From NCBI GenBank assembly GCA_030386875.1, contig CM059564.1:70513436-70577435 (forward strand): 64,000 nucleotides of DNA, read 5' to 3'. The notes under the pieces are model-generated. The model did no database searches and had not been told where the DNA came from. It worked only from the letters and a program-made list of their open reading frames with translations. Each line of letters begins with the position of its first letter. Position 1 is the first letter of the stretch. Positions 11,926 to 24,353 of the stretch are shown one piece after another. Origin of the DNA: Morinoia aosen (lineage: Eukaryota; Arthropoda; Malacostraca; Amphipoda; Talitridae). Position numbers and translations under genes: made by a program.

Positions 11926-12598
11926 GGTGACCGGGACTTTGTTTTAAGAAACCTTAACATCAGGTTGGGACCATTGAGACAAACACTTTTCACCATAATA
12001 ACAGTGTGTACGTAAGTGCTTCGTTAAAAGAATTAGAGGATACGAAATATTTATTCGACTTTATGAATTTTCCATTACTTCAATGAAAATACATTTGTTT
12101 GCTCATATTGATGATCACGTTATCGGCAGCGAAGGTATTATCGGCAATGGAGCGAGTATTCAATGTTAAATAAACATATGCATGTGTACATAGCTCATGA
12201 TGCATCGAATGGTAATTCTAGGGAGGTTCCCCGAATTTACGCGGCGAGTTATCCCAACAGATATGTTTCATCGCACAAACAATCGTGGCCACAAACCGGG
12301 GATTGTGTGAAGACGGAGCACTGCACAAAGCACAACCTAAAGCAGGTTGCCGTAGAAGATAAGGAGATCCAGACATGGAGGAAAAAATAGAGAAACATTT
12401 CCGAAATAATGTAACCATTGTAAGATTTTCACTCTGAGTAAATGGAAACAATTTAATTTCTATTCAGTTTAATTGAACGGTTTTAAAATAGCCGTAAAGA
12501 CCTAACACATATATATTTTATTAGTTTTTTATTGGAGGTATTTTTGTTTTGTTTTTATTAGATATATTTTATTATTTAATGCAAAGGACCTTTGTAGC
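11926..12598 (+). pseudogene. DUF4817-type transposon remnant, N-terminal part
   Basis: Starts around CACAGGGTGACCGGGAC, a terminal sequence of a kind often seen at insect transposon ends. The plus-strand frame at 12163-12390 contains GNSREVPRIYAASYPNRYV followed by SSHK, the helix-turn-helix signature of the DUF4817 family that binds transposon ends. The rest of the frame is degraded. A SINE at 12599-12885 separates it from the catalytic part downstream. Confidence 0.7.
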
Positions 12599-12885
12599 TC
12601 TCCGTGGCACAGCAGTTAAGGGATCGGACTTGTTTGCTGGAAGTCGCGGGTTCGTTCCCAGCGCTGGCGCGGAGATTTTCCCCGTTGGGTATAAGGGAAA
12701 GCTCAAGCACAATACCCCACTCAACCCAGGTGTCGGAAATGGGTACCGGCTTTACGGGGGAACCGTCATGGTGCCCTATATATAGGGTTAGTTATAAGAC
12801 ATTTGAAAAACCAATGCTAAGATCATATGTATCAGGCTTGATTGGAAATAAAGCATCCCAAAGATGCCGATGTTAACCTTAACCT
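12599..12885 (+). mobile_element. tRNA-derived SINE, copy 1
   Basis: The head carries RNA polymerase III promoter boxes: A box in CCGTGGCACAGCAGTTAAGG, B box in GCGGGTTCGTTCCCAGCG. The body has the conserved GCGGAGATTTTCCCCGTTGG and a 3' part ending AAGCATCCCAAAGATGCCGA with a TTAACCTTAACC tail. It is the same family, nearly full length, as 22699-22997 and 27144-27428. The open frames across it arise from the repeat. Confidence 0.92.
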
Positions 12886-14335
12886 TTGTAAAATAGAGCT
12901 TCAGCTCTAATTCAAACCTGTCACATTGACATGGCTGCTCGTAGGATTAAAATGAAGTTTTACGCAGCAGTAGCTGTAGCAACCGTTGGAAGTTGAGGTA
13001 GGTAGGCAAGTTTATGCACTTAAATTAGCGGCTTGAACTGACTGATCAGCCCCCTGGAACAAATAAAAATAACGTGAGTTTGTGAGCATATAAGCACCTG
13101 AGAAAGTTGTATATTTTCCATTTTGTACGAAGATAAACCGACCGCCACATATCACCCCACAATAGCGCCAGCTCTTCCCAGAGTCGCAGACGAGTCAGGC
13201 CAAAACCTCGGCAGGAGCGTTACGGGGAAAGCAGCCGACGGCAGCCTCCCAGAGTACGAAGCGGTAGCAACAGCACCAAGTTAAAGTCGCAGGAGGTACT
13301 GCGAGTAAAAACTATCGCACAATTTAACTTGGAGTGCTGACACAGCGATGGAGTGCTGACACTACAACTATTCAAAAATTCTCTCTCTACCATTCCTCCC
13401 TCCAGTCCCAGATCCGTGGCAAACAGTTGAAAGCGCGAAAGCGACGTACGGCTCGCTCCACAAATGTAACATCTAGAGCACGTGGGAAGAATCGCCCACA
13501 CCATAAGTACTCGTTTTTGTGCCCGTATTTCTCATGTACGTCAAAATACAGGATGATAAAGTCAAATTTAGGCAAACTAAGTACTATACGATAATTGTCA
13601 ACATCAATTTAAGAAATTGAGTGTACAAGAATTAACCGAAGAAGATTTTCCATATTGTGTTAAACTTTCGAGGTGGTTTCTACTCAAGAGATTCCAAAAA
13701 TCTCTGTTGCCGTCAGCAATTTCATTCACTGACAAAGCATCTTCCATGCAAGAAAAAAATTGTAAGCGTCTATGATCTGCAATACTGGTTTGATGTACAT
13801 CAACATGTTACGCTACAAGGTAAACATTATGTTAGATTCTCGGTAATGTTTTGGCGGACATTCTTGGCGACCTTCTGATTGGGCCATACATAACGTCACA
13901 AACAGTAAATTGGACGGAATAATTGGATTTTTCTCAATGAAATGTTGCTTGAGTTGTTCGAAAATGTTCGCTTTGCAAACTTCAGAGGAATGTGGTTCCA
14001 ACACGATAGTGCACCAGCGATTACTGCGATTACTGTTAGGCACTTTTTGGATAGACGATTTCCGAATCGCTGGATTGGTCGTGACAGCGCAATCACATGG
14101 CCTCCAAGGTCTCCTGATATTACGCCCTAGATTTTCACTTGTGTGAACATTTGAAGAGTAGGTGTTCGAAACACCGATTCATTCCAAAGAAGACCTCATC
14201 GGTAGTATTGTTCAAGCGTCCGCTAGGATTCGAAAGTCGCGACCGGCTATCATCGCATCGGCTTCTGAACGCCTGCATCTCAACAGAGGAGTATTTTGTT
14301 GGAAATCTCTTGAGAATACCTAACCTACGTTGAAA
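12886..14335 (+). pseudogene. DUF4817-type transposon remnant, DDE catalytic part
   Basis: The recognisable part begins near 13610 with ELTEEDFPYCVKLSRWF and SFTDKASSMQE, where the first catalytic Asp is expected. It continues with ADILGDLLIGPYITSQTVNW near 13855 and WFQHDSAPAITAITVRHFL (second Asp) at 13994-14050. Next comes RWIGRDSAITWPPRSPDITP (14065-14130, the third acidic region), and decayed C-terminal sequence with RTEEYFVGNL-like content runs to about 14335. Stops and frameshifts occur near 13770, 13920 and 14130. The part 12886-13600 shows no family similarity and may include an unrelated GC-richer insertion around 13140-13500. Confidence 0.72.
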
Positions 14336-16072
14336 ATTTACTTCTCGTAGTCATAATAATTAAGGCTGTTAATCTGTTTCTTGTGTTCATCATAAAAATA
14401 ATTTCCTAACTTTTACATTACATTTCACTAACTTTCTCAGAGTACGAATTCATCTGCAATACGTTTCAAATTTCAATTCCTGGCAACTCTTTGATGCAGC
14501 ATTTTCGATGCGCAATTATCGAGAAAAGAAGTGATTATTTCAACGGTCCCAATGTTATGGTAAAGTTAGTTCAGCAAAGTACCAGTCAACCTGTACGCAT
14601 ATTCATGCTTAGGGAGAATAATGGTTCCACTGCCGCGCTCGATGAGATTGTTATGCTACACCTCAAGAAGACATGAATCGGCCCTTTCTCAAAGTTTCAA
14701 AACCCCGGTCTACCGCGTTGTCGGTCGTTTTGGCCTGCAGCCACACCTAATACTGTGAGCAGTTTTGTACTCGGTTGACCTTTCAGCCTTTCTTGCTGTC
14801 ATCTTCATCACATATGCCGGAGCCATAACGCACCATCTGGTGAAAGGAAAAGGGTCAGAAGGCTTTTTTACCCCTCAAAAGTGCTGGCAAACGTCCCATC
14901 GACGGCAGCAAGTAGAGTGCGCACCAGGAATTGGTACAACAGGGGATTGACGAATAACCTCAAGTAGACCAGCTTCTCTTTGACAATAATTTGGATGAGG
15001 ATCAGCAGCCCAGGTAGCATTTCCTCTCCCCTTCGATTCGATCCACTACAACGGTGAATGGTGCCATGACCGGACAATAGATGGAAATTAAAAGAAAAAT
15101 TACTATTAAAGATAATTGTTCCACGATGAAAATGTCTGCTCCATAGTAAAACAAAATAAAGCATCGCCGTAACGTCACACTTATTCATCTCAAATTTATT
15201 TTTGAATATTCAGGCACGATTTTAATGCTTGTGTGAACAAACCCTAGATGATTTCAACGAGGGATCATGCATCTGGTCAGTTCGTTTCTCTGCCCTTTCA
15301 ACGCATAGTTCAGAACCACCAGACTGTCACAAAGGCTGTTCAACGTTGGTTTGTTGAGCACATTGAGTAGCCTATTGATCGTGTCGTGATTTTTCTCTGC
15401 AAACTTTGTACTCGATCCTAAAGAAATTTTTACATTATTTTACATTTGTCTTGTCGCAACGCCAATTTTCCCTAAAATATATCACTATTCTCCTTCATCT
15501 TCATTTGTTTATTTTCACAAATTTAATTACATAATTCTGAAATTTTACCACACTGGCAAGCCTTGATCAATATTGTCATATACATTAGTTAAAGGTTTAC
15601 CCCTTTTTTTCCCTGTGCTTGTACTTTCACGATAGTGGTTAGTAGAACCGAAAGTTCTAGCATGTGCTTTGTGGTTCCGGGGAGGTACATGATTTGTCCT
15701 AATGAATTCTGTTTAAATGGCCCTTCAGGTGGGCCTGAAATAGTGCTCTAGTGGAACATGTACAAATTTCTAGGCTTAGTTCGGCATGCTGTCTTGTTTA
15801 TTTCATTCTGCCAGCTCGCCTATTAGATTTAAGCTAGATTTAAGAGCATCAGGTTAGTAAATTTATTTTCATGATTTAAAGGGCAGGATGTAGGAAACAA
15901 TATCTTGGTCCGGCAGTTTCCGTTCTTCTTAGCGACTGACGATCGATAAGAAGTATGTATACTCTAGCGTGCGTTAGCACCGAATAATCAGACTTTTCAC
16001 AGCCCTCCACTCGGGCAACACCATCGGCGTAAACTGCTCATTTAATGCCATATCCTACGTAATCTACGGGGA
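14336..16072. other. Noncoding, nothing recognised
   Basis: Small frames only. The 106-codon minus frame at 14868-15188 has no motif I can name. Confidence 0.5.
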
Positions 16073-16155
16073 GCACGCTGCTCCACACTTACCTGCTGGA
16101 GGCGCTTGACTTCCACGCTGCTCCACACTTACCTGCTGGAGGCGCTGGACTTCCA
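16073..16155. repeat. Tandem duplication, unit about 42 bp
   Basis: The sequence CACGCTGCTCCACACTTACC and the following 20 or so bases (TGCTGGAGGCGCT(T/G)GACTTC) stand twice in tandem; a third, shorter start (CACGCTGCGTCCACTTAC) follows. Confidence 0.9.
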
Positions 16156-16486
16156 CGCTGCGTCCACTTACGAGACTGGGGACAGGCGGACGTAAATCCA
16201 CTACCAGGGGATCTACATCTCGTGGCGTTATGCCTTGAGGTGAGGAAGCTTGCCGGACTTGCCAAACCCCTAAAGTTTCCGAACCCCTGCCATTTATATC
16301 ATGGAGATTTCCTTTAGGACTCGAACCATTATCACGCATTATTCTGAGCAATATATTGATGGATCGCGTTTGATGGTGGCTCATCAAACAAACTAAAATT
16401 AATTACGTAAATTCTTTTCAGGCAATTAAGGATCAAGTACCTGTATGTTCACTCTCATTCTTTACTTCCAGTGCTTGGAGACTCAA

Positions 16487-16706
16487 GGAGGGAACGGCGA
16501 GCGGCGGGCCTGGGCAGTGAGGTGGCTGCTCGTGTAGCCTGCCCCCCAACTCGTACCATTTGCCGCCAAGCGCAAAGTTCCGGCTCGATTTATAGTTCTT
16601 GGATTGTGGATTGAGTTGGAACGGCGAGCGGCGGGCCTGGGGGGTGAGGTGGCTGCTCGTGTAGCCTGCCCCCAACTCGTACCATTGCCGCCAAGCGCAA
16701 AGCTTC
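16487..16706. repeat. GC-rich direct repeat, two copies of about 95 bp
   Basis: GGAACGGCGAGCGGCGGGCC and the next 75 bases up to GCCGCCAAGCGCAAAG occur at about 16491-16586 and 16619-16702, separated by about 33 bp of AT-richer sequence. The copies differ by a few bases (CAGTGAGG versus GGGTGAGG). Confidence 0.88.
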
Positions 16707-16815
16707 CACACAGTTTAAAATTCATGATAACTTGCTCGCAGAACAAATAGATTTCTGAAACGGTACTTTTTCTTGATCCTTTACACTGCGATCCCATTTT
16801 ATTTGCTAGAACAGC

Positions 16816-17300
16816 AGTGACCTTGGGGCGACTTGAAGTGACTTTGGGGAGAAGCGCAGTGACTTTATGGAGAAGTGACATGACCTTGGGTAGAAGTGAC
16901 ATGACCTTGGGGAGAAGCGTAGTGACCTTGGGGAGAAGTGCAGTGACCTTGGGGAGAAGCGCAGTGACCTTGGGGAGAAGCGCAGTGACTTTATGGAGAA
17001 GTGTAGTGACCTTGGGGAGAAGTGCAGTGACCTTGGGGAGAAGTGCAGTAAATTTATGGAGAAGTGACATGACCTTGGGGAGAAGTGCAGTAAATTTATG
17101 GAGAAGTGACATGACCTTGGGGAGAAGTGTAGTGACCTTGGGGAGAAGTGTAGTGACCTTGGGGAGAAGTGTAGTGACCTTGGGGAGAAGTGTAGTGACC
17201 TTGGGGAGAAGTGCAGTAACTTTATGGAGAAGTGACATGACCTTGGGGTGAAGTGTAGTGACTTTGGGGAGAAGTGCAGTGACCTTGGGGAGACTATCAA
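16816..17300. repeat. 21-bp minisatellite, about 23 copies
   Basis: The unit is close to GACCTTGGGGAGAAGTGCAG plus T, with variants GACTTTATGGAGAAGTG and GTAAATTTATGGAGAAG interspersed. Since 21 is a multiple of three, frames stay open on both strands (280, 179 and 144 codons), giving peptides such as VTLGRSA or LLPKVTT. Nothing outside the array supports a gene. Confidence 0.95.
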
Positions 17301-18592
17301 ACGAAGGAAAATGTAGCTGGTACAAACTGTTCTCTTGAATTTCACCCCATAGCTCGGGAGTGGCCGGGTTGACTTAAAATAATAATTAGGTTCTCAGTTG
17401 CTCAGACTCGGTAGACTTTTAGTCTAAGTCCCTTCTGCTTGACGACACATTCTTTTGCAATTTCATCATTGAATGAATAACAACCTTGGCCTAGAAAGAT
17501 ACTTCTGCTGCTTGCTGCACTAGACCGCTAAACTGAATTAAAAATATTTCTTGGATGATTTGCGTAGGAATTGACAGAGAACACAGTTAATTAGATTATT
17601 GCAAAAAAATGAGTGTCTAAACAAATAAAAGTAAACTGAGTGTGAAGTGATTTGTAAATCAACCATCAGCACTTGCAGCACTTCGTATTTGTTAAACTTG
17701 CAGCAAATAATTGAAATATCGATTATTGTTAGTTTAGAAACAGAAGCATCGCTATACCTAACGAATCGCACATTTTTTCAAGATCACAGATATTCTGAAA
17801 TCATTGTTGCGATACATTAGCAAAGTAATTTCTTGAGACAATGTACCCTTATGCCAAAAATGCCATCTACCTGTCAATCAACAGATAAATTGTGGGGACT
17901 GCATAACACAAGATGACAAATCGTGTACGCTAACGGGCGAGAATAGTTGCAGGGCTTAGCTTGCGTGCTTGAAAGCCTGGCATGTACACGTGAGATGTTA
18001 CGAAGTGAAAACACAAGCTGGGAAGGTAGGAGCGTCTCATCCGACACTCCTACCTAACTCCTACCTAACTCAATCGTTACGTCATAGTCATAGTAAGCGA
18101 TTTAGCGCCTATGGGGAAAACCGAAATGATGAAATTGAACTAGCTCCAATCTATGGTTGATTTCTAGTAGTTTCACGACTGTTGGGCTCCCCGGGCCGAA
18201 TTATAGTCACCCATTGCTTTCTAGCTCCAGTTATTTTCTGCTTTCATCAATTGGTGTCCAAGGCTGTGACCGTAATTGAGGTTCTGTAAGACTTCTGAAC
18301 AAGAATCGATCTTCATTCACAGTTGGCAAGGCGTAGACTTGGTTTTCAGGTACTCTGGGACAAGGATACGAAAGCCAAACGTTTCTGAATGTCAGCAATT
18401 AAGAAGCTGTTGGGTTTATCTGGGCTAAAGGACACACAACGAAGGTAAAAGCGGGATTCCCTGGTGTTTTTTGTAATTCAGTTATGCAGGTCTACCAAGA
18501 ACAGAAACATTTTGGTATACAGAGTAATTGAAGGCAAAATAGTGGGCCATAGAAAATTCAAACTGATTAAGACCGCTGTTTTGTGTCCTTAA
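17301..18592. other. Noncoding, nothing recognised
   Basis: Unique AT-rich sequence. Near 18035 there is a short local repeat of CTCCTACCTAA. Confidence 0.55.
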
Positions 18593-19283
18593 TTATTGTT
18601 GGTCAATGTGAAGTTTAATGCAATCACGGAAAATAAGAATTCCGATCTTAGGAATCACTATAGGAACCCATTTAAGAACGTTTTACATGAATGACATTCT
18701 GCTCGCTGATGCGTTATTTTCGAATAATTGAACTTTGAAGTTGGCCTTGGCGCCAAAGGAAGCGAGCGCGTGAAACGGAATTTAATTAATAACGGAAGCT
18801 ATTACAAACGTAAAGAGGTTGGGTCGTGAGGGGGAGGCACAGTTCTTCTAGTGAAAATTATAAATAAAGCTCGTAAACCACCCATTAGGGTGACGACCGC
18901 AATCTTGTTGACATCGGGTCCAAGATGGCGGCGCCCATGGTGGTCGCCATGTTAGACCCGATGTAAACAAGATTGCGGTCGTCACCCTAATGGGTGGTTT
19001 AGAAGCTTTATTTATACTTTTCACTAAAAGAACTGTGGCTACCCCTCACGACCCAACCTCTTTATGTTTGTAATAGGGGGTTAGCTTCAGTTTTTGATTA
19101 AATTAAGCTCGCTTCCTTGGGCGCGCGACGGCCAACTTCAAAGTTCAATAATTCGAAAATAACGCATCAGCGAGCAGAATGTCGTTCTTGAAAAACGTTC
19201 TTAAATGGGTTCCTTTAGTGATTGTTTGGAATATAATTATATATTTCCGTGATTGCATTAAACTTCACATTGACCTTATTGTT
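18593..19283. mobile_element. Foldback/MITE element, 675 bp, 330-bp arms, 8-bp target duplication
   Basis: The element proper is 18601-19275. Its arms 18601-18930 and 18945-19275 are reverse complements with roughly 85 percent identity by eye, separated by about 14 bp. The termini read GGTCAATGTGAAGTTTAATG. TTATTGTT stands immediately outside both ends (18593-18600 and 19276-19283), a perfect 8-bp target-site duplication. There is no coding sequence. Eight-bp duplications are made by hAT, P, Merlin and some Mutator-like transposases; the termini do not look like hAT, and very long arms fit Mutator-like or P-type foldback elements better, but the superfamily is open. Confidence 0.93.
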
Positions 19284-20729
19284 AACCGTAATCGCTTGGT
19301 ATCAGCGATGCAAAATGTCAATTATGGTTCTTCTCCTGCTGTTTCTGATCGAGCTCTTCGTTATGGACTCTATGCATTGGTAGAACAGGGTGGCTTGAAG
19401 ACGGCCGATGTAAGCTCGATTAAATCAGGCCATGCAAATCATCTGTAAAATTATGCTCAGATAAATTAAGATTCTGTCTATAGCATTGATGCCCGCTCTC
19501 GTAATCATCGTAAGCCTCATGGAGCCTTCAACGGTGCCTGTGCGCATGGGGAGATACAAGGAGGAGAGAACCCTTTTATGTTCTGTGGCTACTTCAACTA
19601 CACAGCAGTGGGCCTTTTTACTTGAAGAATCCGTCAAACTGACCCAGGAAGGCTTCGTTGAACTGCTAGGCAGTCATATTTTATTATTTGCACAATATCT
19701 GAATGAACTTAGGTTCGTTATTTTATGTATATATATGAATGACAGTTGAATCGACAGACAGACGCTTGAATCAGAATAGAATTGTAATAAATTGGCAGTA
19801 AATTCATTTAGGATATACGACTCATTTAGATTTGCGAGCTATGTCACAAACGTTATTCCAATAGAAAATTTATGTGACTTCCTAGAACAAGTTAACCATC
19901 GAAATCATCCACGTATTATGGCTGCGATACGAGATCGGTTAATACAAGAGTGGTTACATATGTACCAGATGTACATTATACCTCAACTAAATTCAAGACA
20001 GCGCAGAATTGCCGCCATCATCCGTAGCCGTGGAGGAGAATTCTGCACCATATTAGAGGCAGGTGACTCATTTTTCACCCGGCGAGCCTATGAGAAGCTT
20101 CACTTACATTTCAATGTCTGCAACGATGATAAAAATAACTTTTTGTGTGGTACTACTATCCTGAATAAATAATTTCTCAAATAATTCCTAGCACCTTTAT
20201 AAGACACTGTGTATGAACATCGCCACTCGCCAAGGGTCATCAGCTGCCAGTTTGTTACCTCAGGTCCAATAGCTCTCCCATCGATGTCCTTCAAGATTGT
20301 GCTGCACTCATTCCCGGTTCTTGAACTAAACCTTACGACAACGTGTTAGTATCTGACACGTTCCATTCGCGTCGAAAATACATTTAGACAAGCGCAAGTC
20401 TGTGTACGCACAGACCTATGATTCGATAAAGACAACGTGTGTTCGCATTCAAACGTCGTATAAATAAATTGTTTACTTAATGTTGTGAATTTCCGCCATG
20501 ATGCATTCATAAAAATATTAAATTCCTCTCAGTTTAGTTTCATTGTGACCAAATTACATGGGATAATAACTCACCTCTATGGCAAAGTTTGTGAGAATGA
20601 ACGGATTTTGAACTTTTGGGGAACCCAATAAATATTTCACAAAATAACACGGGATCCTGAGACCACGGAAGGGAAAACCAAAGCTAAGAATAGATGAACA
20701 ACAACTATAGATAAGCCCGGAACTGTTGG
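19284..20729. other. Noncoding with one unrecognised 126-codon frame
   Basis: The frame 19792-20172 on the plus strand (opens on TTG, first ATG later) has an ordinary mixed composition and an Arg-rich middle (SRQRRIAAIIRSRGG). I do not recognise it, and no splice or promoter context supports it. It could be a decayed element fragment. Confidence 0.35.
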
Positions 20730-21150
20730 CACAGTTCGTTCCACTTTATCTCATTTCGTTTGTTCTAATTCTGCTCTGTCCCTCGAGACGCTTCATCTGA
20801 GCCTTTTCTGTTACATCATTCGTCCAACGCCATTACATTCCGTCACATTTCGCTCTGTCCCTTTTCGTTTTGTCCATTTCGTCTATTTCCTTTGTTTTCC
20901 AGTCCACTCCATTCAGTACTTTTTCGTCCCGTGCCAATTCCCCTGACCTATTATTCTCGTTAATGCTCTTTTTCGTTTCATTTCACTGAATTCCATTTCA
21001 TTCCTCCTATTGCGTTCCATTTCACTCCATTACATTCCACATCACTACTCCATTCTAATCACTTTATTTTATCTCAATCTGTTCCTTCACTCTATTTCTA
21101 CTTTGTTTTGTTCCATTACATTGTTTCCATTTTCCATACACATGCGCAGA
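20730..21150. repeat. Pyrimidine-rich degenerate repeat (TTCCATTTCATTCC-like)
   Basis: About 400 bp in which the plus strand is dominated by C and T with recurrent TTCCATTTCA, CATTACATTCC and TTTCGTTT motifs. The period is irregular, suggesting an old simple-sequence expansion. Confidence 0.75.
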
Positions 21151-22698
21151 ATTCAGTCTTGTGAACATCCTTTAGAAAATAAGTTTTCGCATTAAGTTTT
21201 CTAAGTTTTCAGTTGGTCTCAACCTATCAAAAAAAAAGTGCTGTCGCACTCCAGTATATCACATCAGATAGGTAACTAAGGTAAGATCAGTTAGGTGCCT
21301 GATAACGAGATGAGCCTTCCGAATGAAATGCATTTACCCATTTCTAGGGGCTGTAAAACGAACTTAAACAGGAAAGTTGAACCCATCTTCTGCCACTAAC
21401 TGGTGTTTGCATCCGCCACGATGGGCTGCAAGCTGTCGAATAGATCGCCCAGACAACACACAAGCTGATTTAATTCTCTACTTCGTATGTTAGCAATTTC
21501 TAAAATTATTAAAGCTATAAAATCGTGAACTGTTTTCTCTCTAGCGCAAATTACTGAAACGCTATTACGAGATATTGTTACATAATCAAAGAGTACTTTA
21601 TGACAAAAGAATGCAACGTTGGAAAAATAATGCGTCATTGGAATGCATCATTAAATCAACTCTAGGAGTATTTCGTTTCTTTATCCATGAGACATGATTT
21701 TCGTCATAAACGTGAATGAGCTAAATTTTGCTGCTAAACGTCGCCTGCGCGAAACTCGTATAATCGAAGAATCTTCTCACCATTTCTATGCTAATGAGGA
21801 AAGAGAGCTTTTTGCAAGTCGCTTGCGGAAAAGTTGCGTCGAACATCAGGAAGTTTTGCCATCAAACTTCTACGACATCAAACGAAGGGCTTAGCGGGCA
21901 AAACCTGGAGCAGCGACGCCCGCAGTGAGAGTCTGCTTCATATCTGCCTAATTGCTGACGAGACAATTTTTGCCTGTTTGAATAACGTTCTTTGAGCGGG
22001 CCCCTTTCCTAATGAATGTCAGGCCAAAAAACGAAATTTCTTCTGGACGAGAGGGCAAGGGGTGATGACGAAAGGAGAACGCTACTTCGCGTCACTTCAG
22101 AATGACTTTGAGATCTTAGATAAATTGGGAAATCGGTGAGAAATTCTGTGCTGACACGTGGACAATGCAGAGTGAGGATAAATAAATTGCAAGACTTCGC
22201 CATCAGAGCGAAAAGCCATTCTCGTATATATTAACACAATCATTTGGTATGAATTATAGAGGTGGATCAGAATAACTTCCAAAACAAATTTTAGAACACC
22301 TAAAATTAACATTCTTCTGAGAAATCTTTCAACTGAAAACTTGGAAAAAATTCAAAATATTAGGATTTTAAAATTTTCACAAGATCTTCAACATTGAAAA
22401 AGTCACAGAAATACTAGTTGCATATGTATGAAAATGTATTCGCAAAACTGCACAATGTTTGAAGACCATTAGACGTCTATCCAGTCTCGTTTGGAACGGT
22501 CATAAAAAAATATAATTTTTTCGCGGCCATTTAACTGAACGTTGAAAGGCAAGTCAACAAACATTGTATACAATTAAAATATTGGTAGAATTAAAATAAA
22601 AAGTTATAGAAAATTAATATTTTCCCAGTGTATCATTCCTGAAGAAACTTTTTAAGTGAAGGCAACAGAACCAGAAAATCCAGAAAATAATGTCATTC
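21151..22698. other. Noncoding, nothing recognised
   Basis: Small frames without motifs; no repeat structure noticed. Confidence 0.55.
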
Positions 22699-22997
22699 TC
22701 TCTCCGTGGCACAGCGGTTAAGGGATCGGACTCGTATGCTGGAAGTCGCGGGTTCGTTCCCAGCGCTGGCGCGGAGATTTTCCCCGTTGGGTATAAGGGA
22801 AAGCTCAAGCACAATACCCCACTCAACCCAGGTGTCGGAAATGGGTACCGGCTTTACGGGGGAACCGTCATGGTGTCCTAGCTATATATAGGCTTAGTTA
22901 TAAGACATTTGAAAAACCAATGCTAAGATCATATGTATCAGGCTTGATTGGAAATAAAGCATCCCAAAGATGCCGATGTTAACCTTAACCTAACCTA
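22699..22997 (+). mobile_element. tRNA-derived SINE, copy 2
   Basis: Nearly identical to the copy at 12599 over its whole length: A box CCGTGGCACAGCGGTTAAGG, B box GCGGGTTCGTTCCCAGCG, core GATTTTCCCCGTTGGGTAT, tail TTAACCTTAACCTAACC. The high identity of the copies suggests fairly recent activity of the family. Confidence 0.93.
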
Positions 22998-23559
22998 TCC
23001 ACGCAAGGAAAAATAACGATAACCCATCTGTCCATCTGTGGATAATAATATTGTAAGGCATTAATTCCATACAAAGGATTTCTGCACATTGGAAATTTGA
23101 AAATTGTTGCACACGCAAAGTATTTTGCACTTTTTGTGGCAGTGACAACCCAACATATCGAAAAATTTATTTACCACAAGCATGTACATATTTACAGGTA
23201 GGGCATAAGATTACTAACATGTTCATTTACTGATAAACAACAATATTAGCGCTTATGCACAAAGATGCTTGAAGGCTTCTATAGTACAAAGGAAAAGTTT
23301 GCTTTTATTTCATAATCTTAAAGTGAAGAACTACATTGACTAAAATATGCAATAAAGTTTTTATTCAATTCTGTGCAAACCTGCTTCTTGTTCCTAATCA
23401 GGGTCATTAAACTATAAAAATTAAATTGCTCTTCAAAATAACAAAGCTGTTTATGGGAGCGAGAACAAAAGACGTTTATGGAGGATGGAGTATTCGAATC
23501 ATGGCTGATACGGATAATTTTGTGCATTATGTTTTCGATAGACTTCTAACTGATAGTAC
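22998..23559. other. Noncoding, nothing recognised
   Basis: AT-rich unique sequence with no supported feature. Confidence 0.55.
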
Positions 23560-23745
23560 GCAATAACGATAGTTCTAGGTCGAGGCAATACCTATTTCTG
23601 ACCTCTGTGTGGTGTGGGCAATTTTGGCATTCCTTTTCTCTAACGGGGAGAATCCTCACGGAAACATTGCTGGGAATCGAACATTCTCGTGAGAAGAGCG
23701 CGCTCTCACCCACTTGACCAAGGTAATGAAGTGCAACTTCATCGA
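23560..23745 (-). mobile_element. Second tRNA-derived SINE type
   Basis: On the minus strand, A box CTTGGTCAAGTGGGTGAGAG, B box ATGTTCGATTCCCAGCA, then GAGGATTCTCCCCGTTAG. The head differs from the SINE family at 12599, but the stretch after the B box shares its GA(T)TnTCCCCGTT core, so the two families probably have a common body or ancestor. Confidence 0.7.
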
Positions 23746-24351
23746 GAAAGACCACTAAAAATGATCAAATTATCAACTAAATGATCGAAACAGGAGATAA
23801 AACGGCTTCAGAGAACGACGAGAATGTTCGAATAGAATTGTACGAAAATATATACAGTAATTGCATGAAAACAAAGTTTTGAAAAGAGCATGTTATCAGT
23901 GTCTTTAGAAAATTTGTTTTTCATAGAGGTTTTAGCAGAAATATAACTTTCGTGTGATTCATCTGTAGTATATAAAGGAGCGAAGGAGAATTATAAGAAT
24001 CAAACACATTAATTTTTCTAGTAAATTGAGGTTTGTAAACGTGCACGGAAAGAACAAAATCAAAATGGAAATCATGAAGTCGAACATGCTCAGTATTAGA
24101 AATGACACAAAGCCGAAGTGATTGTTTAGTGTCTGTTTGAGCTTATAAAATAAAATAACTTCAAAAATGCGTACATTGTGTCAGGTGAGCAGTATGCGAT
24201 TATTCTGAAGTTTTGTTCAGAATAAGATGATCATAACCTAAAGCATGGTTCCTTATGTTACTCAGGAGAGCAGAAGCTAAATATCCATCGCTACGAGGAG
24301 AGATATACTGTAGATACCCATACGTTTCACAACGAGCTCATGGAGGCGGCA
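23746..24351. other. Noncoding, nothing recognised
   Basis: AT-rich unique sequence with no supported feature. Confidence 0.55.
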
Positions 24352-24353
24352 TA

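Noticed and set aside
13220-13504. GC-richer overlapping frames near 13.2-13.6 kb as a gene
   Set aside because: Frames overlap on both strands, have no recognised motif and no splice context.
16483-17345. 280- and 179-codon minus-strand frames as genes
   Set aside because: They are the 21-bp minisatellite and GC-rich repeat read through; periodicity explains their openness and no domain is present.
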